DNA from: an uncultured Lactobacillus sp.
Lineage (GTDB): Bacteria; Bacillota; Bacilli; Lactobacillales; Lactobacillaceae
Direction: 5' to 3'
Length of the DNA stretch: 64,000 bases
Assembly (NCBI GenBank): GCA_946477855.1
Contig: CAMKZU010000003.1
Location: 33,561 to 97,560, forward strand
The position numbers were made by a program, and so were the translations under genes. Positions 1 to 8,613 of this stretch are shown one piece after another. Each line of letters starts with the position of its first letter. The first letter of the stretch is position 1. The notes under the pieces were generated by a model. That model was given only the letters and a program-made list of their open reading frames with translations. It did not search any database and was not told the DNA's origin.

Positions 1-107
1 AGTTTAAATTACCTTTGATCATTATTTTAGTAGTAATGATCATTATTGGAGTTTTAATTGGCTATTTTTGGGGTTCTTATGGTCATAATCAAGACAAGAA
101 TAACTAA
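1..107 (+). CDS. C-terminal end of a small membrane protein (partial)
   Basis: Only the last 34 codons are inside the window, read in the frame starting at base 3 and ending at TAA 105-107. They encode one hydrophobic segment (about 20 residues, rich in Ile, Leu and Val) followed by a short polar tail ending in Asp-Lys-Asn-Asn. This suggests a membrane protein whose C-terminus is a transmembrane helix with a hydrophilic end. The family cannot be named from this fragment. It lies about 110 bp upstream of rpmF on the same strand. Confidence 0.55.
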   Translation, partial: FKLPLIIILVVMIIIGVLIGYFWGSYGHNQDKNN

Positions 108-216
108 TATAGCTTGATTTATTTGGGATACAATAGTATCATTAACAAGCGTGAAGTATTTTGGGCGACTAAAAGCAGCCTAAAATCGTAATTCTACAAA
201 AAAGGAGATCAGTTCA

Positions 217-408
217 ATGGCAGTTCCTAAAAGACATACTTCTAAGCAAAAGAAACGTTCACGTCGTGGTCATATTAAGTTAACTGTACCAGCAATGCAC
301 TATGATGCAACCACTGGTGAATATCGCTTAAGCCACCGCGTTTCACCTAAAGGATATTACAAGGGTCGTCAAGTTGTTAGTCAAACTAACTCAAATGACA
401 ACCAATAG
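217..408 (+). CDS. rpmF: 50S ribosomal protein L32
   Basis: Protein of 63 aa with the L32 signature: [10 protein letters not shown] at the start and a basic Lys/Arg stretch near residues 11-20. L32 is a small protein of the large ribosomal subunit. A strong ribosome binding site (AAAGGAGA) precedes the ATG. This copy has no cysteine: the zinc-ribbon Cys pairs found in many L32 proteins are replaced (residues 24-43), so it is the C-minus, zinc-independent type. It appears monocistronic, with an intrinsic terminator directly behind it. Identity is near certain. Confidence 0.97.
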   Translation: MAVPKRHTSKQKKRSRRGHIKLTVPAMHYDATTGEYRLSHRVSPKGYYKGRQVVSQTNSNDNQ

Positions 409-410
409 TT

Positions 411-439
411 AAAAGGCACCAAAATCAGGTGTCTTTTTT
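411..439 (+). terminator. Intrinsic terminator of rpmF
   Basis: Stem AGGCACC / GGTGTCT with a 7-nt loop, followed by a run of T, starting just after the rpmF stop codon. Confidence 0.8.
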
Positions 440-490
440 ATTTCGGGAAAAATCTGGTAATTTCTTATTTAGAAAGATGAAAATGGTGAA

Positions 491-2038
491 ATGAAACTCG
501 TATTCTTACATTCAAGTGATATTCATGGCTTTATTTTCCCCACGGACTATCAAAAGCAAAATGCTTATTCTGCTCCTTTTGGACTGACCAGATTAAGCAG
601 CATAATAAAACAGCAGCGTAATAAATATGGGGCTGAAAATGTAATTGTTACCGATTCAGGCGATTGTCTTCAAGGTTCACCTTTAGCGGCTTATGTACAT
701 GAGTCTAATAATGATGCCAATTTAAAAGCATTTGCAGCTTACTATAACCAGATTAATTATGATGCAAGATGTCTAGGCAATCATGATTTTAATTTTGGAT
801 TAAGCTATTTAAAAAGATATTTAACTTACAGTAAAGCTCCTTTTTTAAATAGTAATATATTGGCTAAGAAAAATGATCTGCCAGCTTTCGGGCAAAATTA
901 TATCATTATCAATAAAAACGGTATAAAGGTGGGAATTATTGGTATTACTACACAACGGGTACCTTTCTGGGAGCCGGCAGAGCATGTTGCAGGATTAAAG
1001 TTTATGTCTGCTTTTGAGCAGGTTAAGCAGATAACAGCTTTTTTGAGGCCTAAAGTTGATGTCTTGGCTGTGCTTTATCATGGCGGTTTTGAAGCTGATC
1101 CTCACACAGGAACACGTAAAGAGCCACACACAGGGGAAAATGAAGGATATCGTATTTTGCATGAAATTCCTGATATCGATGTAATGCTGACAGGGCATCA
1201 GCACCGCAGACTAAGTTTAGTCGAACGTAAAACTGCTATTGTGCAACCGGGTTATCGCGGGGAAGCCATTGGCAAGATAGTGCTGGATTTTGACAAACAA
1301 AAAAAGAAAATAATAACAATGTCTACTGAGTTGATTGACGCTCGAGACTATGAACCCGATGGCAAAATTAATGATTCCAGTTTATCATTGGAGCAGCAGG
1401 CACAAAAATGGCTTGACCAGCCAATTGCTTATTTAGACGAACCTGCTCTTATTTTGAATGCAGATGAAGCAAGAATTAAGGGTTCACCGTTTATTAATTT
1501 ATTGCAAGACATGCAACTGTATTTTACAAAAGCTGATATCTCAGCAACAGCATTGATGAGTGAAACAGCTCAAGGATTTAATAAAAAAGTTTCAATGCGT
1601 AATATTTTGCTGAACTATCCTTTTGCCAACCAATTATGCATAGTTAAAGTAACTGGTAAGGAATTACGCAATATCGTCGAATATTCGCTCAAATTTTTAA
1701 CTAAAGAAAATGGAGGCAACATTACTTTTGATCCTGCATATCGCAATCAGCTTTTTAACTTTGATCTTTTTTACCCACTTAATTATGAAGCCGATATTGC
1801 AAGACCACTTGGTGATCGTTTAATTAAGCTTGAATTAAACGGACACCCAATTTTGGCAAGAAAAACATATCGCCTGGCCGTTAATAACTATCGTGCTATG
1901 GGAGGTGGCTTCTACCCAGAATACAACGTTAACAAGATTGAAAAAACCCTGGATAAAGACTATGTGGAAATGTTTAAAGAGTTTCTGACTATAGGTCACC
2001 CAAAAGTTAATTTTTCACGAAATTATCGTTTTAGCTAA
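491..2038 (+). CDS. 5'-nucleotidase / 2',3'-cyclic phosphodiesterase family metallophosphoesterase
   Basis: Protein of 515 aa. The N-terminal calcineurin-like metallophosphatase domain (about 1-270) has its metal-binding motifs in order: SDIHG near residue 9, GDCLQG near 57, LGNHDFNFG near 95, YHGGFE, and GHQHR near 235. The C-terminal half fits the 5_nucleotid_C substrate domain. There is no signal peptide or LPxTG anchor, so the enzyme is probably cytoplasmic, like the YunD branch, and acts on nucleotides or cyclic nucleotides. The exact substrate cannot be read from the sequence. The ribosome binding site is weak. A terminator hairpin follows the stop codon. Confidence 0.85.
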   Translation: MKLVFLHSSDIHGFIFPTDYQKQNAYSAPFGLTRLSSIIKQQRNKYGAENVIVTDSGDCLQGSPLAAYVHESNNDANLKAFAAYYNQINYDARCLGNHDFNFGLSYLKRYLTYSKAPFLNSNILAKKNDLPAFGQNYIIINKNGIKVGIIGITTQRVPFWEPAEHVAGLKFMSAFEQVKQITAFLRPKVDVLAVLYHGGFEADPHTGTRKEPHTGENEGYRILHEIPDIDVMLTGHQHRRLSLVERKTAIVQPGYRGEAIGKIVLDFDKQKKKIITMSTELIDARDYEPDGKINDSSLSLEQQAQKWLDQPIAYLDEPALILNADEARIKGSPFINLLQDMQLYFTKADISATALMSETAQGFNKKVSMRNILLNYPFANQLCIVKVTGKELRNIVEYSLKFLTKENGGNITFDPAYRNQLFNFDLFYPLNYEADIARPLGDRLIKLELNGHPILARKTYRLAVNNYRAMGGGFYPEYNVNKIEKTLDKDYVEMFKEFLTIGHPKVNFSRNYRFS

Positions 2039-2040
2039 CT

Positions 2041-2074
2041 AAAAAGTCATCAGCTATCAGCTAATGACTTTTTT
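2041..2074. terminator. Bidirectional intrinsic terminator
   Basis: AAAAAGTCAT pairs with ATGACTTTTTT around a short loop. It has A runs on the left and T runs on the right, so it can end both the nucleotidase (+) and the converging DUF2929 gene (-). Confidence 0.8.
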
Positions 2075-2076
2075 AG

Positions 2077-2283
2077 TTATTTAAGTTTAGAATACTTACT
2101 TTTGTCTTTATGAGAATGAGCCGTAATTGCGGGAATAATGGCTGCAAATAACAGACCAAAAATCAAACCGACAACAGCAGCTTCACTTAGATTAAAAACA
2201 TGTTGGGTTAGTGGAGCGGCAATAAAACCTACAATTAACATGTAGACAACGCTCCAGCAAATAGTTACGATATAACGACCCAT
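2077..2283 (-). CDS. DUF2929 family small membrane protein
   Basis: 68 aa from the ATG at 2283, chosen over an upstream in-frame ATG because GAAGGAAA lies at proper spacing before it. The protein begins MGRYIVTICWS, has two predicted transmembrane helices (about residues 5-25 and 35-55), and ends in a charged tail (HKDKSKYSK). This is the pattern of the DUF2929 (YjzD-like) family of uncharacterised Firmicutes membrane proteins. It is transcribed divergently from dnaE with only about 106 bp between them. Function is unknown. Confidence 0.75.
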   Translation of the reverse strand: MGRYIVTICWSVVYMLIVGFIAAPLTQHVFNLSEAAVVGLIFGLLFAAIIPAITAHSHKDKSKYSKLK

Positions 2284-2389
2284 AGCGTTTCCTTCTTTCA
2301 TACCATTGAATTTTAACAAATATTATGCACGTTTTCAATCCAAAAGACAGCTTTTTGGTATACTTATTTATATGGAAGGTGACCTGAAT

Positions 2390-5300
2390 ATGAAATTCGC
2401 TGCATTGCAAAACCTTAGCTCTTTTACGCTTTTAGACAGTCCGGTAAAAATTAAGGACTTACTGACTACTGCAAAAAAATTAGGTTATGGAGCTGTAGGT
2501 TTAACTGATATTAACGTAACCTATGGACTAGTTAATTTTTTTGAAGTTGCTCAAAAAGTTGGTATTAAGCCACTTTTAGGGATGCAATTAAGATTAAACG
2601 GATTAATTGACAGTGCTCACCAATATGATCTAATTGCTTTAGCAAAGACTGATGAGGGTTACCGCAATATCTTGCGCTTATCAAGTAGGATTAACCTTTT
2701 GACAGACAATGGCAATAAGCAAAAAATTTTAACTATGGCAGATTTGACCAAGGATTTAAATGATTTGATATTTATTATACCGGCAAATTTGCACAGTGAG
2801 TTATTAAACTTGCAGATGCAGAATGAGTCCTTAGGAACAGATTTTTTGCGTCAGTTAGTTGGCTTAATTCCTGAATCTAGTTCCTTATATATCGGAGTCT
2901 ATGGCAGTGAAAAGCAGGAAAATTATATTCAATATATCAAAGCTCTGTCAAAGCAGTTTGCTTTACCATTAGTTAGCGTTGAAGATACTTGTTATTTAAA
3001 ACCCCGTGATCAATTCTTGCGCAAAACTTTACAGGCAATTAAAAAAGGAGAAATATTACAAGATATCACAGATTTAGCTAAACAATCTGGCTCACATTAT
3101 TTGCCTGCTATTGAGGAATTGAGCGAACGCTACCATAAATTAAATTTAGATGAAGCTTTAGAAAACACCAAAAAAATAGCTTCTATGTGCAATGCAAAAA
3201 TTGTATTTCAAACCCCAGTTTTGCCTAAATTTAAGCAGGATCAATATTCAACTTCCAAAGATTATCTGCAATTTTTGGCTCAAAAGGGTTTACAAAGACG
3301 CTTTGGTCAACATAAGATACCTGCTAATTATCAAAAACAGCTAAATTATGAGTTGCAAGTAATAGATCAAATGGGTTTTGATGATTACTTTTTGATTGTT
3401 TGGGATGTTGTAAACTACTGTCATCGAGTGGGGATTACGATGGGTCCAGGCAGAGGTTCAGCTTGTGGCTCGTTAGTTTCGTATTCTTTAAACATCACAG
3501 AGGTTGATCCGATTAAATATAACTTGCTTTTTGAGCGCTTTTTAAATCCTGCCAGACATGAGATGCCTGATATTGATTTGGATATTCCGGATAATCGTCG
3601 TGATGACGTGATAAAATACATGTTTAATAAATACGGTATAGATCATGCTGCTCAGATCCTCACTTTTGGGACGCTAGCAGCTAAGCAAGTTTTGCGTGAT
3701 ACAGGCAGAGTATTTGGTCTCCAAGAAATGCAATTAAGTGAATGGTCTAAAAGCGTACCTTTCGCAAAAGGCAAAATAAGTCTGGCTCAGGCTTATAAAG
3801 AATCCAAAAAAATGCAAATGCTGGTGAATGCAAATGACATGAACAAGTTGCTTTATGAAACGGCAAGTGGATTAGAAGGCCTGCCACGCCACTATTCAAT
3901 CCATGCCGCAGGTTTAGTTCTTAGCGATAATTCTATTGCTGCCATTGCCGGCTTGCAATCAGGACAATTGGGAATACCGATAACTCAGCAAACCAAAAGA
4001 TATGTTGAATCATTGGGATTGTTAAAGATAGATTTTTTAGGTTTGAGAAATTTAACTATTCTTGGCGATACGGAGAAAATGATCAGCGAACAAGGAAAAA
4101 AGATCGATGTTAATCAGATTCCCCTAGATGACCCAGCTACTTTAAGTATTTTCCAAAAGGGTGAAACAGAACTCGTCTTTCAATTTGAATCTGGTGGAAT
4201 ACGCAATGTTCTGCGAGAATTGCATCCAGACAATTTTGAAGATTTGGTAGCAGTCAATGCACTTTATCGTCCAGGTCCAATGCAGAATATCAAAACTTTT
4301 ATTGCACGCAAGAAAGGCATACAGAAAGTCACATACCCTGATCCCAGCTTAAAACCAATTTTGGCTTCGACATACGGTATTTTGGTTTATCAGGAACAAG
4401 TGATGCAGACTGCTCGTGTTATGGCTGGCTTTTCTTTAGGAGAAGCCGACATTTTACGCAGAGCAATGTCAAAAAAAGATCAAACGGTTATTGAACAGGA
4501 AAAGTCTAAATTTATTACTGGAGCAGTAAAAAACGGGCGGACTGTTCAGGTTGCAACCCGTGTATACGACTACATTGAACAATTTGCCAATTATGGTTTC
4601 AACCGGTCACATGCTGTTGCTTATACAATGATCGCCTTTTGGCTAGCATACTTACAGGTTCATTATCCTGCTGAATTTTATGCCGCTATGTTAAATTCAA
4701 ATATTGGCAATCAAAATAAAGCTAATGAATATATAATGCGCGCACAAGAAGATGGCGTTAAAATTTTGCCACCTGATATTAATAAAAGCAATTTGGGTTA
4801 TCAAGTAATTGATGGACACATTTTAGTGGGTTTGCGTGCAATTAAAGGAATTAGAATAGATTTTCTTAAAGAAATAATAGCCAAGCGTCAAACTAAAACC
4901 TTTGATTCTCTTAGCAATTTTTTACGTCAAATTGATCCCAAATTTATTAAAGCCAACAGCATTACTAATGTGGTTGAATCTTTGATCAAATCGGGTTGCT
5001 TTGATCGACTTAACAAAAATCGTAACGAGTTATTACAAAATTGCTCTGAAATAATTGAAAACGTTAAATTAACTGGAGAAAATCTTGCTTTATCAGAAGG
5101 GTTAGGTGGCGTTCCCATTAAGCCCGCTGAAGAACCTAGCAAACAAGAAATGGCTCTGATGGAAGAGAAAACTTTAGGTTTCTCTACTTTAACCTCCCCA
5201 TTAATTACCGTCCAAAAATATGCCCAAAAGTTTAATGCTAAGCCGCTAAATGAATTTGAAATACATGATGGAGGAATAGCTGTTGGTAAACTGATGTCAT

Positions 5301-5530
5301 TAAAACTAGTTAGGACCAAAAAGGGTCAAACAATGGCCTTTGGCAGTTTTGCTGATACCAACAGTAAGCAGGATATTGTAATTTTCCCTAATGTTTATGA
5401 TAAAATTCAATCGAATTTAAAGGAGGGTAATATTTATCTATTAGGTGTTAAAGTTCAAAATGATCGTTTCGACTCTAGTAAAAAACAGTATATTCTAACT
5501 AATTTAAAAGTTGTAAATTTAAAAGAGTAA
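2390..5530 (+). CDS. dnaE: DNA polymerase III alpha subunit, DnaE type
   Basis: 1046 aa from the ATG at 2390, which has AAGGTGA upstream; an earlier in-frame ATG has no ribosome binding site. Domains in order: PHP (about 1-200), palm with GPGRGSACGS and the metal-binding PDIDLDIPDNRR near residue 390, fingers, and a C-terminal OB fold (about 945-1040). In Firmicutes DnaE works beside PolC and extends lagging-strand RNA primers. The PHP domain has LTDIN where metal-binding members carry a DH pair, so this PHP is probably structural and not a nuclease. The gene stands alone. It ends about 30 bp before the cre-like sites of the pfkA operon. Confidence 0.95.
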   Translation: MKFAALQNLSSFTLLDSPVKIKDLLTTAKKLGYGAVGLTDINVTYGLVNFFEVAQKVGIKPLLGMQLRLNGLIDSAHQYDLIALAKTDEGYRNILRLSSRINLLTDNGNKQKILTMADLTKDLNDLIFIIPANLHSELLNLQMQNESLGTDFLRQLVGLIPESSSLYIGVYGSEKQENYIQYIKALSKQFALPLVSVEDTCYLKPRDQFLRKTLQAIKKGEILQDITDLAKQSGSHYLPAIEELSERYHKLNLDEALENTKKIASMCNAKIVFQTPVLPKFKQDQYSTSKDYLQFLAQKGLQRRFGQHKIPANYQKQLNYELQVIDQMGFDDYFLIVWDVVNYCHRVGITMGPGRGSACGSLVSYSLNITEVDPIKYNLLFERFLNPARHEMPDIDLDIPDNRRDDVIKYMFNKYGIDHAAQILTFGTLAAKQVLRDTGRVFGLQEMQLSEWSKSVPFAKGKISLAQAYKESKKMQMLVNANDMNKLLYETASGLEGLPRHYSIHAAGLVLSDNSIAAIAGLQSGQLGIPITQQTKRYVESLGLLKIDFLGLRNLTILGDTEKMISEQGKKIDVNQIPLDDPATLSIFQKGETELVFQFESGGIRNVLRELHPDNFEDLVAVNALYRPGPMQNIKTFIARKKGIQKVTYPDPSLKPILASTYGILVYQEQVMQTARVMAGFSLGEADILRRAMSKKDQTVIEQEKSKFITGAVKNGRTVQVATRVYDYIEQFANYGFNRSHAVAYTMIAFWLAYLQVHYPAEFYAAMLNSNIGNQNKANEYIMRAQEDGVKILPPDINKSNLGYQVIDGHILVGLRAIKGIRIDFLKEIIAKRQTKTFDSLSNFLRQIDPKFIKANSITNVVESLIKSGCFDRLNKNRNELLQNCSEIIENVKLTGENLALSEGLGGVPIKPAEEPSKQEMALMEEKTLGFSTLTSPLITVQKYAQKFNAKPLNEFEIHDGGIAVGKLMSLKLVRTKKGQTMAFGSFADTNSKQDIVIFPNVYDKIQSNLKEGNIYLLGVKVQNDRFDSSKKQYILTNLKVVNLKE

Positions 5531-5536
5531 TTTTTG

Positions 5537-5573
5537 AGTAAGCGTAAACAAATAGTCGATGTTAACGCTAACA
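5537..5573 (+). promoter_or_regulatory. Two cre-like CcpA sites upstream of pfkA
   Basis: AGTAAGCGTAAACA (5537-5550) and TGTTAACGCTAACA (5560-5573) match the cre consensus TGWAARCGYTWNCW at 12/14 and 13/14 positions, counted by hand. Their centres are 23 bp apart, about two helical turns. They lie about 85 and 108 bp upstream of the start predicted from the pfkA -10 box, a position compatible with CcpA activation. Confidence 0.6.
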
Positions 5574-5635
5574 TTGAAAAAGACCGTCAAATCAAGAATT
5601 TTAATCATTTTTTGTGAGATTTTTTCATGAAAGAA

Positions 5636-5644
5636 TGTTAAAAT
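5636..5644 (+). promoter_or_regulatory. Extended -10 promoter of pfkA-pyk
   Basis: TGTTAAAAT is an extended -10 (TGn plus TAAAAT) 47 bp upstream of the pfkA start. No good -35 box at standard spacing is visible. Confidence 0.55.
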
Positions 5645-5691
5645 TTAGTGGATGTGAGAAATTACACAATAAATCTTGATGAGGTGAATTC

Positions 5692-6651
5692 ATGAAGCGA
5701 ATTGGAATTTTAACGAGCGGTGGCGATGCTCCTGGCATGAATGCAGCTGTAAGGGCTGTTACAAAAACTGCTATTCATCACGGACTTGGTGTTGTTGGTA
5801 TTCGTTATGGTTATGCTGGGCTTGTAGCGGGTGACTTTGTTACCTTGACTGCTGAAAATGTTGACCATATGATTAGCGCTGGTGGTACTTTTCTTTACAG
5901 TGCCCGCTACCCTGAGTTTGCACAAAAAGAAGTGCAAGAAAAGGGAGTGGAACAGTTAAAAAAGCATGACATTGATACTGTAATTGTTATCGGTGGTGAT
6001 GGTTCTTATCATGGTGCGCTGGCTTTAACTCGTTTGGGGATTAACTCAATTGGTTTGCCAGGAACCATTGATAATGATATTCCTTATACTGAATATACTA
6101 TTGGACTTGATACTGCCTGCAATACGGCTATGCAAGCTATCGACAGAATTCGTGATACTGCCAGCAGTCATCACCGCGTTTTTGTTGTTAATGTTATGGG
6201 ACGTAATTGTGGCGACATTGCTATGCGTGTAGGTTTAGCAAGTGGTGCTGATGCAATTGTTGTTCCAGAAAGAAGTTATGACATTAAAGCAATTGCTGAA
6301 AGATTAAAGCGCAGTTTTAAAGATGGCAAAGATAATGGTATTATCATATTAGCTGAAGGTGTCATGGATGCCGCTGATTTTAGAGCTGAACTCTTAAAAT
6401 ACGGCGAATTCGACTGCAGGGCGAATGTTATTGGTCATATGCAGCGTGGTGGTGCACCAACGGTTACTGATAGGATTAATGCCACAAAGATGGGAAATTA
6501 TGCGGTCAAGTTACTTCTTGATGGTAAAGGCGGTTTAGCTGTCGGCATGGAGAATGGAAAATTGGAAACCCATGATATTCTTGATCTTTTTGATGAAAAA
6601 CATGCCAGTGAAGAATCGTTAATTGATATAAATGAAGAAATGACTAAATAA
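5692..6651 (+). CDS. pfkA: 6-phosphofructokinase
   Basis: 319 aa, the usual length for bacterial ATP-dependent PfkA. It phosphorylates fructose 6-phosphate in glycolysis. Visible motifs: the ATP-binding start GILTSGGDAPGMNAAVRA, GGDGSYHGA near residue 102, the catalytic PGTIDNDI with its Asp near 127, and GHMQRGG near 248. GAGGTGA lies 4 bp before the ATG. It is followed after 29 bp by pyk, the classic pfk-pyk pair of lactic acid bacteria, behind one promoter and two cre-like sites. Catabolite activation by CcpA is therefore likely. Confidence 0.97.
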   Translation: MKRIGILTSGGDAPGMNAAVRAVTKTAIHHGLGVVGIRYGYAGLVAGDFVTLTAENVDHMISAGGTFLYSARYPEFAQKEVQEKGVEQLKKHDIDTVIVIGGDGSYHGALALTRLGINSIGLPGTIDNDIPYTEYTIGLDTACNTAMQAIDRIRDTASSHHRVFVVNVMGRNCGDIAMRVGLASGADAIVVPERSYDIKAIAERLKRSFKDGKDNGIIILAEGVMDAADFRAELLKYGEFDCRANVIGHMQRGGAPTVTDRINATKMGNYAVKLLLDGKGGLAVGMENGKLETHDILDLFDEKHASEESLIDINEEMTK

Positions 6652-6680
6652 TTAGTCGATTTTGAGGAGAATTTTACATA

Positions 6681-8450
6681 ATGAAGAAAACTAAAATTGT
6701 TAGTACCTTAGGGCCAGCTTCAAATGATATTGAAACTATTACAGCTTTGGCTAAGTCAGGCGTAAATGTATTTCGTTTCAACTTTTCACATGGTGATCAT
6801 GCTGAGCATCTGTCACGGATGAAAATGGTTCGTCAAGTCGAAAAAGAAACTGGCTTAGTACTTGGTATCGCATTAGACACCAAAGGTGCTGAGATTAGAA
6901 CCACTGATCAAGAAGGTGGCAAGTTTACCATTAATACTGGAGACCAAATTCGTGTATCGATGGATGATTCCAAGCCGGGTAACAAGGACATGATCCATGT
7001 TACTTACGAAGGTCTTTATGGTGACACCCACGTTGGTGGTCATGTTTTAATTGATGATGGTTTAGTTGACTTATTAATTAAAGAAAAAGACGAAGAAAAG
7101 AAAGAGCTAGTTTGTGAAGCGCAAAACACTGGTGTTATCGGTTCTAAAAAGGGTGTTAATGCACCAGGAGTTGAAATTCGCCTGCCAGGAATTACTGAAA
7201 AAGATACTGATGACATCAAATTTGGTTTAGCTCATGGCATTAACTTTATCTTTGCTTCGTTTGCACGTAAGGCGCAGGATATACTTGATATCCGTAAGCT
7301 GTGTGAAGATGCAGGTTGTGATTATGTTAAGATTTATCCTAAGATTGAATCACAAGAAGGTATTGATAATGCAGATGAAATCTTACAAGTTTCAGATGGC
7401 TTGATGGTTGCTCGTGGTGACATGGGTGTTGAAATTCCATTTATTGATGTGCCATTTGTTCAAAAAGATTTAATCAAGAGGGCAAACGCACTTGGTAAGC
7501 CAGTAATTACTGCTACGCAAATGCTTGACTCAATGCAAGAAAATCCTCGTCCAACTCGTGCTGAAGTTTCTGATGTTGCCAATGCAGTTCTTGATGGTAC
7601 TGATGCCACTATGCTTTCTGGTGAATCTGCTAATGGTTTGTACCCAGTTAAAGCTGTTTCTGCTATGGCTGAAATTGATGAAAGAACTGAACAAGAACTT
7701 CTTAAGCGTAATACTCTAGCTTTGCAAAGATTTGAAGAATACAAAGGTTCAAACGTTACTGAAGCTATTGGTGAATCTGTTGTGCGGACAGCCCAAGAAT
7801 TAGGCGTTAAGACTATTATTACGGCTACTAATTCTGGCTATACTGCTAGAATGATTTCCAAGTACCGTCCGAATGCAAACATCTTGGCTTTAACTTTTGA
7901 TGAGAAGATCCAACACTCACTTGGTATTTCTTGGGGTGTTCAGCCTTTGCTGACTGATAAACCAGCTTCTACTGATGATATGTTTGATCTAGCAGCAAAA
8001 GTTGCTAAAGAACACGGTTACGTTAAAGATGGTGATCTTGTCATTATCGTTGCTGGTGTACCCGTTGGCGACTCAGGCACAACCAACTTGATGAAATTGC
8101 AGATTATCGGTAGCAAGTTAGCTCAAGGTCTGGGCGTTGGTAATGGTTCTGTTGTCGGTAAAACAGTTGTTGTTAATAGTGCTGAAGAAGCTATTAGCAA
8201 GGTTAAAGAAGGAGATATCATGGTCGCAAAAACTACTGATCCTGATTACATGCCTGCAATTAAGAAGGCTTCAGGTTTAGTTGTTGAAGCATCTGGTTTG
8301 ACTTCACACGCAGCTGTTGTTGGTTTATCATTAGGAATTCCGGTTGTAGTTGGAGTTACTGATGCAACAGAAAAGATTGGCAGTGGTATTACTATTACTG
8401 TTGACGCTCGTCGTGGTGCAATCTATCAAGGCGAAGTTTCAAACCTTTAA
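6681..8450 (+). CDS. pyk: Pyruvate kinase with C-terminal PEP-utiliser domain
   Basis: 589 aa. Residues 1-475 are the pyruvate kinase barrel and effector domain, with the N-terminal STLGPAS, the substrate-site FNFSHG, and the helix ITATQMLDSM near residue 275. Residues about 480-589 form the extra swivelling phosphohistidine-type domain found in Bacillus and Lactobacillus enzymes, with LTSHAAVVGLSLGIP. The enzyme converts PEP to pyruvate, making ATP. GAGGAGA precedes the ATG. It is cotranscribed with pfkA and ends at a strong terminator. Confidence 0.97.
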   Translation: MKKTKIVSTLGPASNDIETITALAKSGVNVFRFNFSHGDHAEHLSRMKMVRQVEKETGLVLGIALDTKGAEIRTTDQEGGKFTINTGDQIRVSMDDSKPGNKDMIHVTYEGLYGDTHVGGHVLIDDGLVDLLIKEKDEEKKELVCEAQNTGVIGSKKGVNAPGVEIRLPGITEKDTDDIKFGLAHGINFIFASFARKAQDILDIRKLCEDAGCDYVKIYPKIESQEGIDNADEILQVSDGLMVARGDMGVEIPFIDVPFVQKDLIKRANALGKPVITATQMLDSMQENPRPTRAEVSDVANAVLDGTDATMLSGESANGLYPVKAVSAMAEIDERTEQELLKRNTLALQRFEEYKGSNVTEAIGESVVRTAQELGVKTIITATNSGYTARMISKYRPNANILALTFDEKIQHSLGISWGVQPLLTDKPASTDDMFDLAAKVAKEHGYVKDGDLVIIVAGVPVGDSGTTNLMKLQIIGSKLAQGLGVGNGSVVGKTVVVNSAEEAISKVKEGDIMVAKTTDPDYMPAIKKASGLVVEASGLTSHAAVVGLSLGIPVVVGVTDATEKIGSGITITVDARRGAIYQGEVSNL

Positions 8451-8465
8451 TTAAAATCACGAGTT

Positions 8466-8497
8466 AAAATAGCCAGTGCTTGTTACTGGCTATTTTT
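8466..8497 (+). terminator. Intrinsic terminator of the pfkA-pyk operon
   Basis: AAAATAGCCAGT pairs perfectly with ACTGGCTATTTT around a 6-7 nt loop, ending in a T run. Confidence 0.9.
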
Positions 8498-8567
8498 GTA
8501 TGATTTAAATTTTAGGAAAAATCAGTAGCAAATTTAGATTGACTAATATCAATTTATTCCTTTAAAA

Positions 8568-8576
8568 TGATATACT
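8568..8576 (+). promoter_or_regulatory. Extended -10 promoter of the cvfB-xerD cluster
   Basis: TGATATACT (TGn plus TATACT) sits 37 bp upstream of the cvfB start. A TTGACT lies too far upstream (26 bp spacing) to be a standard -35. Confidence 0.55.
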
Positions 8577-8613
8577 TGTTATCAGATCCCATTATAGATG
8601 TAGGAGAAAAATC

